From: Massospora cicadina
Lineage: Eukaryota; Entomophthoromycota; Entomophthoromycetes; Entomophthorales; Entomophthoraceae
NCBI GenBank assembly: GCA_022478985.1
Contig: JAKSZP010002653.1
Location: forward strand, 1-64,000
Reading direction: 5' to 3'
Length of the DNA: 64,000 bases
Shown here piece after piece: positions 1 to 10,376 of this stretch (its first letter is position 1; each line of letters starts with the position of its first letter). Both the position numbers and the translations under genes were made by a program. The notes under the pieces were generated by a model, which saw nothing but the letters and a program-made list of their open reading frames with translations, made no database searches and was not told where the DNA came from.

Positions 1-159
1 CCCAATGGATACAACCAGATTAATATCCTAAAATCCCCTGAACATAGTTCCTCCAAAATTTGGGTCATACAATTTCCAATTCACTTTGTCTTAGGGAATT
101 TTTCCCCTAGCGATACCAGGTAATCTAGCAGGCTGAGAATATGGGCAAAAATCCCAACA
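1..159 (-). mobile_element. LTR-1 family long terminal repeat, partial (left window edge)
   Basis: Read on the minus strand, this begins TGTTGGGATTTTTGCCC and matches the plus-strand LTR at 9607 over its whole length, with scattered substitutions. Shared stretches include the AGATTACC region and the GGTTGTATCCAT region. The TG start fits a long terminal repeat. The rest of the repeat lies outside the window, so neither its end nor its TSD can be seen. It directly abuts a LINE ORF1 fragment, so it probably inserted into that LINE. Confidence 0.6.
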
Positions 160-742
160 ACAGTGCTCAGGAGTCAGTCAAATATGATGAATAGGTCATT
201 TGCCTCATTCCATCATGTGTGCACTGTGCAGATGGTGCAGTCTTCATTGTTAATCTTTATGGAGAATACGATTTTTGCTGCTTCCACCACTTCTTCCACA
301 GACATGAACCCAACGTCCACCCATCCTCTATGTAAGTTTTATAATTTACCAAGATGGTGTTTGGGAAAGTTGCAGAGAAGGTCTCCCCCATTTTTCCCCA
401 CAATTTGAGAAAGTATCACCAACTATAATTCTAAGGCCATGCTCAAGGGAGGACAGGGGTTGGGAGTGTTCTATTTTAGTATATGCGCCCTTTTTTGCAG
501 AAATTGAAAAACTCTGGGTGTGGCGCTGTACTCACCCTTTTTGGTGGGAGGGTGTATCAACATTCCACCGGGGCATTTTTCCCCGGTGGGTTGGGAGGGC
601 TTTGGGCCTTTTGTGCTGGCCACTTTCACCCAACTGGTGTTGTTGCGGACAAATTTGTTCATATTCCTGGTTGATTGTCAATCTCAGAGAAATTGCATAA
701 AATTGTGTTACTAAAAAGTGATAGTAACCGGAAATAAAAGCT
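160..742 (-). pseudogene. 5' fragment of a B/D-type LINE with ORF1 N-terminus
   Basis: Minus-strand reading gives an ORF1 N-terminus with a SWVKVASTKGP segment, matching the SWVNV..GPRLAPP start of ORF1 in LINE D. After frame breaks there is GWVDVGF followed by EEVVEAAK, the equivalent of GWVDLGF in D and SWLDLGF in B1. The likely 5' end near 742 reads GCTTTTATTTCC, close to the 5' termini of LINE B. ORF1 in these LINEs supplies an RNA-binding chaperone-like protein, but this copy is dead. It carries stops and frameshifts, lacks the zinc knuckle, and has no ORF2 because the LTR at its left side cuts it. Confidence 0.6.
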
Positions 743-1173
743 TATTATGGGTCTTTAAAGATATTATCTTCTTATGATAACTTAGAGGAAATCTAAGTAA
801 ATAAGTTTCTACTTCATGTGTAGCATATTAAGATTAGTTATATTCATAAGTAAAAAATTATTGGGCTTTCTTAGTATGGACATTGTAGATTAGCTTATGC
901 CAATATAGACTATTAGATCCAACAATATGCTATTGCCATTAAATTGTTCTTTTCTAAAGATATATATACTAAATATATAAATCTTCTTACAATCAAAGTT
1001 CCACTACCTTTGCGATATTAAATTTATGCAACCAATAAGTTTAGGAGTAAACTATCTCTAATTAATTCACTAATTTAAAAAACGTTAAATTATATCAGGT
1101 AAATAGTGCCTGTTGTCTCACAGGTGAACTTGTTCTAATATCTCACCAATATAGTTTATTATTTATTATTAGT
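743..1173. other. AT-rich interval, no gene seen
   Basis: AT-rich sequence without a convincing reading frame or recognisable repeat. It ends at the target site of element A1. Confidence 0.5.
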
Positions 1174-1191
1174 AAAGTGTAGTAGAAATAA
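1174..1191 (+). repeat. Target-site duplication, left copy, of A1
   Basis: The 18 bp AAAGTGTAGTAGAAATAA is repeated exactly right after the A1 3' tail. This fixes both ends of the element. Confidence 0.92.
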
Positions 1192-3081
1192 AAAAAACTC
1201 TCTTTAACCGCGCAAAGTCACTTTTGAGCGATTTTAAATTTAAGTTTATTTATCTACAGCCATCTGCCCAAAAACCTATTCTTTGATGTCCTTGGCTCTG
1301 CCGCCTGCCACCCCAGTGTGGGGTAGCAGTGCACCCCCACCTAGCGTTTTCCGCCCTGCAGGCAAGTGCATTCAGACGGGTTCAAACAGCCCGCCCACTG
1401 CTTCCAACCGTTTTGTCCCCCCACGGGACTTAGCGCTCCACCTGGCGCGCGTCCACCCTTCTCGCCCCCATCCTCTCGCCCTCCCTCGCTCTGCTATCCG
1501 CTATTGCCTCAGAGTGGACTATGGGCGTTTGTTCCCATATGCTGATAAGGCAATTATTGACCTAGCCACTACAGCCTTTGCGCCAGCTGGCTTTATAGAC
1601 TTCCGCCCTTTTAAGGGCTACTTTGACGTTGGGTTCCAATCTGAGGAGGATGCTGAAGCGGCAGCACAAACTCCTCTAATTTATAAAAAAACCCCCATTC
1701 CCACAACCTGTACTCGCTCTCCCTTCAGACACCACGCTAGTGGTATCCTTTGCAAATCTCCCATCCCACCTTCCACCCCAGGTTTTGTATGACCAGTTGG
1801 TCGCGGGGCTCATGGCTTATGGCACTCAGCCCAACCTCATCTTTGCCATTCCATCTAGTACAGAACGTCTTGCTGCTCCTCGTGCAACAGCCACCATCAT
1901 ACCACACCACCCTACCATAGCCCAACAAATCCCACCCCGCGCTAGTGTGGCTGCAGCGCCAGATCATTTCTTTTGGGCTCGGGTCAATAATGGTAGGCAG
2001 ATTTGTTCCCCTCTGCTTTGGCATTGACCATGCAAAAAGAGCGTGCCCTAAGGCCAAATCCGCTGATGCAACTTCTGAGCCCCCCCTCTGGAGGTTCAGT
2101 ATGGGGCACTTTGCTGCCCCCTCCACCCTCAATCTCATTCAGTGGGCCCACATGGAAAATCAGCCCCACCCAAAGCCTCCATCCTCACTCTCCCACCTAA
2201 ATCTAAGCCAGCCAATCAGAGCAATGCTTGGACCAACATTCACACCCAAGCAGCTGCCCATTCGCCCAATCTACCCACTCAAATTTAAATGCCACTATTC
2301 CAGTGAACCAAAATCCATGGGATTTATTGGCTGAAACTGACGAATCAGGTAATATCCTCATTAGTAAGCATACAGGTCAACCTCTCTGCCATGGTGATTA
2401 TGGTCGGGCAGAATTTTTCCTTCCCGACTTTGATGAAACCCCCTACCCTCGCCATTTCGCTCCTCTACCCAATACAGCCCCCTTCCAAAGTGACCACCAG
2501 CTCGCCTTAGCTGCGGTGGCCTCTCCTCATTGCCCAAAACTACGCACCGCAGTGGCCCAGTCAGTGGCTCAGCTCCAGCATGGCCTGCCCACCATCTTCC
2601 CCCACCAACCTAAATCTCCCTGCAGTGACATCTCAAAACTATTTGATGATGCTGAAATCGCTGTTATGAATGTCGCAACGCTTGCTTCATTCAACCCTCA
2701 GCCAAAATCACCCGCCACAGTATCTCCCTTTTCACCCAACTTCCTGAAGCCCATAGAAGCTGAAGTTCTCCTCGCAGCTTTTGTTGAAACAATTTCCCAT
2801 CATTATCTTGATGCAGAAGTGGAAAACTCTTACTACGCTGACCTCAGCCCCCACTATGCAGATGCCCCAACGCCCTGGCTCTCTGCTCTGATCTGGTACT
2901 GTAACCAACACCCTGATCGAGGTGGGTTACTGAAAACCAACCCCCCCGACCCCTCCTCACCCTCTGCCATGGTGGGTTAAGCAGTTTCTGCTTCCCACCT
3001 GGTTAGTAGTTTGTTTTGCCATTTTGAGTGTTGTGATCGGTACTGTCTGTCCCCTGGTCAGCATACCTCGAATAAATCTAC
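1192..3081 (+). mobile_element. A1: complete ORF1-only (half-LINE) non-LTR element
   Basis: A 1.89 kb insertion bounded by an exact 18 bp TSD, so it is complete as inserted. It has a ~94 bp 5' leader, one ~1.7 kb ORF1-like coding region, and a ~96 bp 3' UTR ending in TCCCCTGGTCAGCATACC followed by TCGAATAAAT. There is no endonuclease or reverse transcriptase. The 3' tail matches LINE B (TCCCATGGTCGGC, then AATAAAT). Sister copies lie at 7581-9490, 34567-36501, 53151-54020 and 54390-57378. Long TSDs and a missing poly(A) LTR structure point to target-primed reverse transcription. Because A1 lacks ORF2, the enzyme must have come in trans; this is inferred. Confidence 0.88.
1286..2980 (+). pseudogene. 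A1 ORF1-like protein gene (RRM-like + CCHC + unique C-terminal part), frameshifted
   Basis: The start is ATGTCC, a context kept in A2 and A3. The product would be about 560 residues, read in successive frames with at least three frameshifts. The order is: a Pro-rich N-terminus (PATPVWGS); a GYFDVGF segment equivalent to WLDLGF in LINE B ORF1; an FANLP..LPPQVLYDQL segment equivalent to FDFLPTTV..LEQHL in B; and a zinc knuckle at 2004-2046 (C-x2-C-x4-H-x4-C) broken by one extra base. Then comes a ~250-residue C-terminal part (WDLLAETDESGNI, QSDHQLALAAVASPHCP, LSPHYADAPTPW) that I do not see in ORF1 of B, C, D or E. It ends SAMVG. The role is probably RNA binding in a retrotransposition RNP. The function of the C-terminal part is unknown. 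Confidence 0.8.
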
Positions 3082-3099
3082 AAAGTGTAGTAGAAATAA
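3082..3099 (+). repeat. Target-site duplication, right copy, of A1
   Basis: Exact second copy of AAAGTGTAGTAGAAATAA, directly after the element tail. Confidence 0.92.
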
Positions 3100-3387
3100 T
3101 TAGAATGAATTTTAGCACTTTAGCTTTAAGATTACATAGATCATTCTATAATAAACTTCATTTTATTTTTAGTAAAATTTTACATCACATAAATTATAGT
3201 TAATAATTTATAGTTGTATACAGAGGTAGATAGAGCCAGATAAAGTAATAAATTATGGACTTAAATCTTAAATAAACTGTAATTACTATCAGAGGTGTTA
3301 TTTTATAACTCTATAATTTATCTAGGCTCAACTTTCTCTTTTTAAATAAGACTTAATTATATTACCACAATGACTTAATATTACAAG

Positions 3388-3680
3388 GGTGAGGTGGCTT
3401 AGTTAATAACATGTTTGACTACCCAACTTGGAGGTACAGGTCCAAATTCCACCCTTTGCAAACCTACTAGGGTGCCATCCATAGACTCCTATCAACCAAA
3501 TTTAGTTAATCAATATTATCCTTACCATTTCATAGATAGCAAAAAAAGTTATAAAATAAATGATACTTATATATCCCAAAGTACATCATTGGGTTATCGT
3601 CAATTTATATAAAGAATTTTTAATTTATTAATTTCACTCCCTTGGTCAGACAACCTTGAATGTATGAGATGAGATAAATA
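3388..3680 (+). mobile_element. S1a: tRNA-derived SINE with LINE-like 3' tail
   Basis: The head contains a box A-like TGGCTTAGTTAATAA at 3395 and a box B-like GGTCCAAATTCC at 3439, with tRNA-like spacing. The body shares CCACCCTTTGCA and GGGTGCCA..CC with the SINE at 24739-25035. The 3' end reads CTCCCTTGGTCAGACAACC then TTGAATG..ATAAATA, a variant of the tail of LINE B and family A. RNA polymerase III would transcribe it and a LINE ORF2 would copy it; both are inferred. No clear TSD remains, so this is an older copy than S1b. Confidence 0.7.
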
Positions 3681-6630
3681 AACCCACGTAAACTAGATGT
3701 CTTAACACATAGTTCTAGTTATAAGCTTAGGTTAATACCATGACTTTAAGGCGTCACCTAGACTCCACAATTTTATAAACCTTTATATGAAGAGAAAGAA
3801 ACTCATTTGCAGAAGGTAAGTTTGTGCTTAGGGAGGTTGAAACTTTTGGTAAAAAGTAAGGGTTATATTTATATAAATCTTAAGATTTAACCAAACTGAA
3901 GCTAATGTTAGTCTAAGATAATAGCTTACTAGTAAAATGGGTTTTTTGCTTTGACTACAGTTAGATATAGTTTTTTGATTGCATTGTGGCTAAAAATAAA
4001 AACCATTTTAAAGTTGAGAAGATAATGACATTAAGCCTGATTTTATAACATTCTCAGCCAATATAGAATTAAATATTAGAAATTTTATCATTTTGGTTAC
4101 TCAAATTCCTATATAATAACTGAGCAAATGTACTTTAATTGAATTATAAATACTAGTTTAACAATAAAAAAGTACTTTTGATAGAAGTATACATTTACAG
4201 AATGATTTAGAAACCAAGTTTTGACATTCCATTGTTGCTGTAATATATTATTTTGAGGCAAGGTTTATTGCTTGGTATCAGCTTTCTTTCAACAATCTTA
4301 AAGATTTCATGCTCAATTATGTAGTGCACAGTTTTCAAAGAAATTTAAGGTCAAATATATAATTTATGTCTATGTTACTAGTTTACTAAAAATTTTTTGT
4401 GGCTCACTTAAAAACACAGTACATTACATTTGATGGGACTGTAGATTCTTTAGTCAATATTGTTAAATCCAAAATAGGCGCTGAAGGTACCTGTGTCATG
4501 TCATGGTATCAGAACACCATCATTAATTAATGGTGTTTCACTCAGAGGCTTTTATGCCATGAATTGTATTATAACTGAATCTAATATTGTCTATAAATTG
4601 AGGATTAATTAATGACAAGATCTAGAAAAAAATTCTTTACCTAAATAAGATTTTATAATATCATCCAAAGTGGTATTACAAAACTAAGGGTAAAATAGCC
4701 AACGTGGAAGAGGATAGTACTTTGTATGCTTTCAGATAAGTCATGTTCTAGAAGATATTCCAAAAGTGCAGAAGAGATGAGTATGAGAACTTCTAAAAAT
4801 TACTTTTTTAGTTCAAAAGACAATAGATAATAGATAATAAGCAGGTATATGTACTACAGGGCTGCAACTCATCACTTAAACTATGTTGGTGTTAGCTCAG
4901 ATTAGGGGTCTTTAAATGATAAGACAAGTTATAAAACCCCTAGCTACTGCAGCTAAAACACCAGAATATTAATTTAAATAAAATTTAAAAGTTTAAAACA
5001 GGCTTATCTAATGCAATTGGCTGCTGTGAAAATTTTTGCTAATTTGGATTAGGATATACAATATTAGCTAAGGGTATAGCATCAGTTTAGCCTTACATGA
5101 GTTCTTATTAATGATAAAAATATAGGTAGTTTCTAGAGACAAAATATGTCACTAAGAACTTTCTTTACAATAAAAGTTTTTTGAGGTCTGAACTTTGTGT
5201 AGGTGATAAAGCTTTGAGTGAGGGTAATGAAAGAGTGAGAGGTGAAAGAAAGCCTGAACCAATTGTTTGATTATCTAAAGGGACCTTATTATTTAAAAGA
5301 ATAATGGTATCTACTTATTATGAGAAATTTTCATACAACTATAGGCTAGTAAATTTATTTTCTATATTATTTATATAGATTGTATACTGGTAAGTTAAAA
5401 AAGACACAGAGCCACAAAAAACATTATCACTCTTAAGTGCTGGTGATAAAAGATTTTATGGATGTGATTTTAGCCTTATAAAAAGACCTTTTTGATAATA
5501 TTGGGAGGGTTTTTAGAAAATATCTATGATAATATGTTATTGTGGTATAATTACAAATCATGTTATGGCAATACTCTGATGAAATTATAAGACATCATTA
5601 GCAGTTATTACCACAAGTAATAGTTTAGAAATTCTTTTTAGAATGTCTATAGTTTTGCCTATTAGTATAAATGTGAAGATGCTGTTAAACATTTAAAGAA
5701 GATTCCAGTAGTAGGGAGCTCATAGGCTTTCCTTTATCTTAATAATGTTATATAATGAGAAAACAAGTGTAAGTTTCATGATCAATACTGTGATCTTTTA
5801 CCAAATTATTTATAAAAAAACATTCTACATTGAAAAGAGTCATTTATTTATTTAGTTATTTGGATAGAAAATTAAATTTATAAATTGTTGTCAAATTCAA
5901 TCACAATTTTCTTGAGATTTTCAATATCTAATGCCTTTATAGGAACTTAAAAACTTTTTACTATAATCTTTTTAAGTCTTCAGTATTATCATTGGTTTGT
6001 TAGTAACACATTTACTGAATTATTATACCTGTATATATTAAAGGGAAGGTAAAATGATCATGGAGGCCTCCATACTGTAGCAATGTATTATATATATTCT
6101 ATTATATAAAATGTTTCCTTCAACAGCTAAAGTTATTTAGTATAGTTTATCAATTATAATTTGTTTAGAGCAAAGGTTAACATAATTTTTGTATAGATAA
6201 TATGTATTGATAGTAACTTTTGGCATATGATAACACCTATGGTGTTCTAGTGTATAATTGACCATGTGTTAAGTACCTCATGAGGAAGTGTTACATGATA
6301 TAAGATGATATCCCTCTTTTCTAAAATTTATCTCAAGACTATAAAAAGACATAAAGATAGTACTATAGTTTATACTGACAGTAAGACTAGAAATAAAAAT
6401 ATCAAAATGTGAATCTTAGTTCTTTTTTTCTTGAGTATTTAAAATTGTTAATATCCATTCAGATGAATTTAAAGTAAATTTTTTTAGAACTTATCAGAAG
6501 TATATATAGCATGTGAAAATAATTTTAAAGTCCTCCTATATTTTTTGTATTTAGCATTAAAACATAATATTCTCATAGGTAATGTCCCATTATTATGGGG
6601 TATAAAAGTTATCTGCATTTATAAATCAAA
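3681..6630. other. AT-rich decayed interval, faint retroelement traces
   Basis: Very AT-rich with frequent stops in all frames. Near 5230-5400 the plus strand gives SYNYRLVNLFSILF, faintly like the NYRPISLLN motif of reverse transcriptases. Near 6353-6408 there is an RNase H-like string, listed separately. Otherwise nothing can be assigned. Confidence 0.35.
6353..6408 (+). pseudogene. Possible RNase H motif remnant of an old LINE
   Basis: The plus-strand frame reads KDSTIVYTDSKTRNK, close to the IVYTDGSKT motif of RNase H domains in some non-LTR retrotransposons (I/Tad-like and related groups). The Gly after the first catalytic Asp is missing, and stops flank the string. One short motif in AT-rich DNA could arise by chance. 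Confidence 0.25.
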
Positions 6631-6683
6631 GATATATATAGCTCCAACCATTTAGTACTAAATAAATGATATATATAGCTCCA
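6631..6683 (+). repeat. 21 bp micro-insertion of the LINE C 3' terminus with 16 bp TSD
   Basis: GATATATATAGCTCCA occurs at 6631-6646 and again at 6668-6683. The 21 bp between them starts ACCATTTAGTACTAAATAAA. This matches the 3' terminal sequence of LINE C (ACCATCTAGTACTAAA on its coding strand at 25541-25556). It looks like an extremely 5'-truncated LINE insertion. A short tandem duplication is the alternative, but the match to a LINE end argues against it. Confidence 0.65.
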
Positions 6684-7580
6684 CCAGTGTCAGCTCAATC
6701 AAATCTCAGCCAAACTTTTATATTACAAACTGAAGCACTGAATTTATACCATGGCAGTATTTTTATGACAAGCAAAAGAATTTAGTCATCTATATCTATT
6801 AGTTTTATTTTCATTTAATAACTTAAATAAATATCACACAGATCTTTCTAAAGAAGTCATTGGCAATAATAGCAGCTAAGATTTTTTAATGTCACTTGCT
6901 ATATGCTATATGTACCTTTTGTAATTGGGGTTATATATAACCATTTATTTTTACTAGTCAACTATATTTAAATTAGATACAGGCATGCTGGAATCTGAAA
7001 TTGGCTCCAAAAAGTATTCCAGCAATATAAGGAATTTACAATAAGCTGCATATAAGTAATTAGCAATTTTAATTTAGCTTTATCTATGGAGAAGCTGGAA
7101 AGATACAATACTGTGACTGTTAGAAATCCAGTGTTCTAAGGAAAAACCTGGCTTCCTTCATGTGTATGGCAAGACCCGCAATGGCAGCTACAGTCCATAA
7201 AGCACTGCTAGTTTCAAGAAACTCTGGGTGGAAGCGTTGGAGGTGGTGTTAGAAAGGCTTCAACCCAAAAATTGTTGCCCATTTTCTGTTTTGTTTATCA
7301 AAAAACTATAAGGAGATGTTACAATACTTTTATTTGAATTCAAGGGAAAGCTAGAGAAAATATATCTCAACTCCATACGATTAGCGGGGTTCTGGGTCTT
7401 ATGTTGTGTGTGGGGGAGATCTGCTAAGCTAAACAACAATAGGAAGGAATAATTTAGAGTTTTAAACTTGTTAATTAATAGTTTTGACTTCCAATTCCCC
7501 CTCAATAGTACTAGACAACATTTTAATCTAATCTCAGGTCAATTTTCCCAAATATCAAATGTTTTGAAAATTTAAAAATT
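6684..7580. other. AT-rich interval, no gene seen
   Basis: No convincing coding frame or repeat seen. The right border is the 3' end of minus-strand element A2. The imperfect direct repeat ATCAAATGTTTTGAA (left) and ATCAATTTTTTGAA (right of A2) could be a decayed TSD of A2. Confidence 0.4.
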
Positions 7581-9490
7581 TATAAGAAGTACACCAACCA
7601 GGGAACGGACATTGCCAATACTCAATGAGCAAAAGAACTGAACAAACGAATAAATGGAATAATAAAAAAATAAAAACCTCCAACCAGGTGGGAGCAGAAT
7701 ACCGCTAACCCATTATGGCAGAGGGTGAGGGGGGTCAGGCAGCTCTTCTACAGGCATATTGTTCATGACATTATCATTATGGTTGTAGAAGCGGACAAAA
7801 GCAGAGAGCCAGGGCGTTGGGCATCAGTGTGGTGGGGGTGGATGTCAGTAAAAAATTGGTTCTCTTTTTCACTATAAGCTTGGAAGACAGCTTCAACTAA
7901 TTCCGCTAGATGATGTTCAGCTTGAATGTGAGCATTGGGGAGTTGGACAAGGTTAGTTATTTTTTGGCAGGTGATTTTAGCAGATGGGTTGAAATATTCT
8001 AGTTTTGCCACATGCATGACCATGGATTCAGCATATTTAAACAATTTGGTGATTTTGCCTTGTGCTGCTTTGGGGAAATGAGAAGGGAATCAATTGCAGT
8101 CAGCCCTTCATTGTATTGAGAAACTGACTGGGCCACTTCTTTGCGGAGGTTTGGGCAGTGGGGTGAGGCCACTTCTGCTAAGGTGGGCTGATGGTCACTT
8201 TGGTAGGGGATGGCATTGGGCTTAGGAGTGAATCGTTTGGGGGATAGAGTTTTTTCAAAATCAGAATTGTAAAATTTGGCCCATTCATAATCCATCAGGC
8301 CAAGAGGTTCACCAGTTTTCTCATTTATAATAAAGTTACCTGATTTATCAACCTCAGCCAATAGGTCCTAAGGATTCTGGTTCACGAGAACAGTGGATGG
8401 AGAATTTGGGTGGGTAGTATCAAATGGGCTTATTGGGTGCAAATAATGGTTCAAGCCTGACTATGATTGGCAGGGTTGATTTTAGGTGGGTTAATGTGGG
8501 CGGATGATTTGATGGGGGCCAATTTCCCTTTCTGACCCATCAAATGAGAATGTTGAGTGGGAGGGGCAACAAAATGCCCCATTTGGAATCTGCTGAGTAG
8601 GTCTCAGAAGCCACACCAGAGGAAGTGGCTCAGGGGCAGGCTTTTTGGAATGGTTGAACCCAAAAAGAGGGGACATTTAGGCGACCATTATCCACATGAG
8701 CCCAAAGAAAGTTTGTCAGGTGCCGCTGCAATATGAGCATGGGGGATTTGTTGGTCTATGGCAGGGTGGTGTGGGATTATGGTGGCAGTGGCATGAGTGG
8801 CAACAAGGCGCTCTGCACCAGAGGGAACAGTGAAGATGAGGTTGAGCTAGTCCCATAAGTCAAAAGCCCCTCAATCAATTGATCATATAAAACTTGGAGT
8901 GGAGGTTGGAAGGGAGGGTTGGAAGGGAGGGTTGTAAAGGACACACCAGTGTGCTGTCTGAAGGGAGGCAAGTACAGATAGTAGGAATGGGAGTGTTTAT
9001 AAATAAAAAGGAGCTGAAGCCGCTGCTGCAGCATCCTCTATCTGGAAGCCAATATCAAAATAGCCCTTAAACTGGTGGAAATAATAAAGCCAGCTGATGA
9101 AGATGCAGCGATGGCAAGTTAGATTATATTTTTGCCAGCATATGGAAATAAACGCCCATAGTTGATATATAGGCAAAATTAGATTGTGGAATGATGGAGG
9201 GTGAGAAATTATTGCAAGAAGGGTGGATGCATGCAAGGTGGAGTGGGAGGTTCCACGGGGGACAAAACAGCTGGTAGAGGTTATCAGGCTATTTGAACCC
9301 ATGAAAATGCGTTTTCCTGCAGGGTAGAAAATGCTAGGCAGTGGAGCCCCACTACCCCACACTGGAGCAGCAGGTGGCGGATCTGAGGACATCAACAGGA
9401 AAAATGAAGTGGCCAGATGGCGGTGGTAAAATTAAACTTTTTATAAAATTTGCTCAAAAGTGTGATCAAGTAGAAAGAAAAGTTTCATTT
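7581..9490 (-). mobile_element. A2: full-length ORF1-only (half-LINE) element, older copy
   Basis: It has the same order as A1 on the opposite strand, with matching length (~1.9 kb). The 5' end near 9490 reads AAACTTTTCTTTCTACTTG on the minus strand, nearly the 5' terminus of LINE B (AAAACTTTTCTTTCTTG). The 3' tail near 7585-7620 reads AATGTCCGTTCCCTGGTTGG, the family tail with substitutions. There is no ORF2. It is more diverged from A1 than A4 is, so it is an older insertion. Confidence 0.78.
7705..9392 (-). pseudogene. A2 ORF1-like protein gene, frameshifted
   Basis: It starts ATGTCCTCAG at the position equivalent to the A1 start and ends at a TAG after SAIMG, the counterpart of SAMVG in A1. 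Recognisable parts in order are PPPAAPVWGSGAPLPS, FKGYFDIGFQIED, a degraded zinc-knuckle region around 8640-8690 (CPLFGFNHSKKP with key Cys lost), and the C-terminal part DKSGNFIINEKTGEPLG, QSDHQPTLAEVASPHCP and HPHHTDAQRP. Several frameshifts and stops make it non-functional. The C-terminal part is still clearly alignable to A1 at protein level, so it was present in the family ancestor. Confidence 0.75.
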
Positions 9491-9606
9491 ATCAATTTTT
9501 TGAATTCACTCTTTTGGTTAAAAAAGGGGGTGTCAGATTTGATCCCCATTTTTTGGTCTTTCTTTGTGACTTCTTGCTTAAAATTAACTTAGTAATTAGA
9601 TCTTCC

Positions 9607-10376
9607 TGTTGGGATTTTTGCCCATATTCCCAGTCTACTAGATTACCAGGAATTGCTAGGGGATAATCCCCTAAGGTGAGGTGAATTTGAAATCATTTGA
9701 CCCAGATTTTGGAGTACTTATGTTTGGGGATTTTGGGATATTCGCCTGGTTGTATCCATCATGGATTGATCTGGACAAATGCTTAATATCTCATCAGGTG
9801 GAGTTGCCAACAAAACAGGGGCATCTGATAGTGATTAACTATCAGGTGTACCGATTGGGATTGGTTGGGTTTCATCACCAAATGATTAGATTTGTAAGTG
9901 GTAAGTTGCGAGGCAGATGATGCCAACTGCAACTAGAAAATCGATCAGTTGGTTCATGAACTGCCTTAATGGGTAATAAGTCCCATTACCTAAGCAGGTT
10001 GCTAGCCAAATATGGCTGGTTTACTTGGATTGAGAGGAAAAAGTTAGGGACACGTTTTAAAACTCTTTCTGTTTTGGTCTCAAGGATTTCCAACGATGGA
10101 ATCCTACCCAGGATTAGGAAGACCATCACTGCTGAGACAAGGATAAATGATTAAATAGCAACAGCTGCCATTTCATCGAAGAGGTGTCAACTGAGGGTTA
10201 GATGACCAAATAACACTATAAATTCCTTAGAATTCCCTTATAATAAAAAACAAGTAAAACAAGTTATAGTAAAAATAGAGCTATAAAGTTAATATCCAGT
10301 ATATAGTTTAAGTAGTAAACTTTATCAGCTTTCAATTGTTTTATTCTTCTCAAGTATATTATTGCTGTGTGCAATA
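9607..10376 (+). mobile_element. LTR-1 family long terminal repeat
   Basis: It starts TGTTGGGATTTTTGCCC and aligns with the minus-strand copies at 1-159 and 13938-14646, including the CCCATTACCTAAG..GGTTGCTAGCCAAAT block and a GCCATTTCAT block. The right end is placed before TTGGGAGACTCTT. An equivalent TTGGTGACTCTT follows the copy at 13938-14646, which suits a primer-binding site, but the boundary is uncertain. Reading frames inside are shadows. It may be a solo LTR or the 5' LTR of a wrecked element. Confidence 0.6.

Noticed and set aside
2480..2520. SDHQLALA in the A protein resembles the SDHQLV endonuclease motif of LINE B ORF2.
   Set aside because: The neighbouring residues do not align with the endonuclease, and none of the earlier endonuclease motifs (N, QE, GD-N) occur in A. 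Chance or an unrelated context is more likely.
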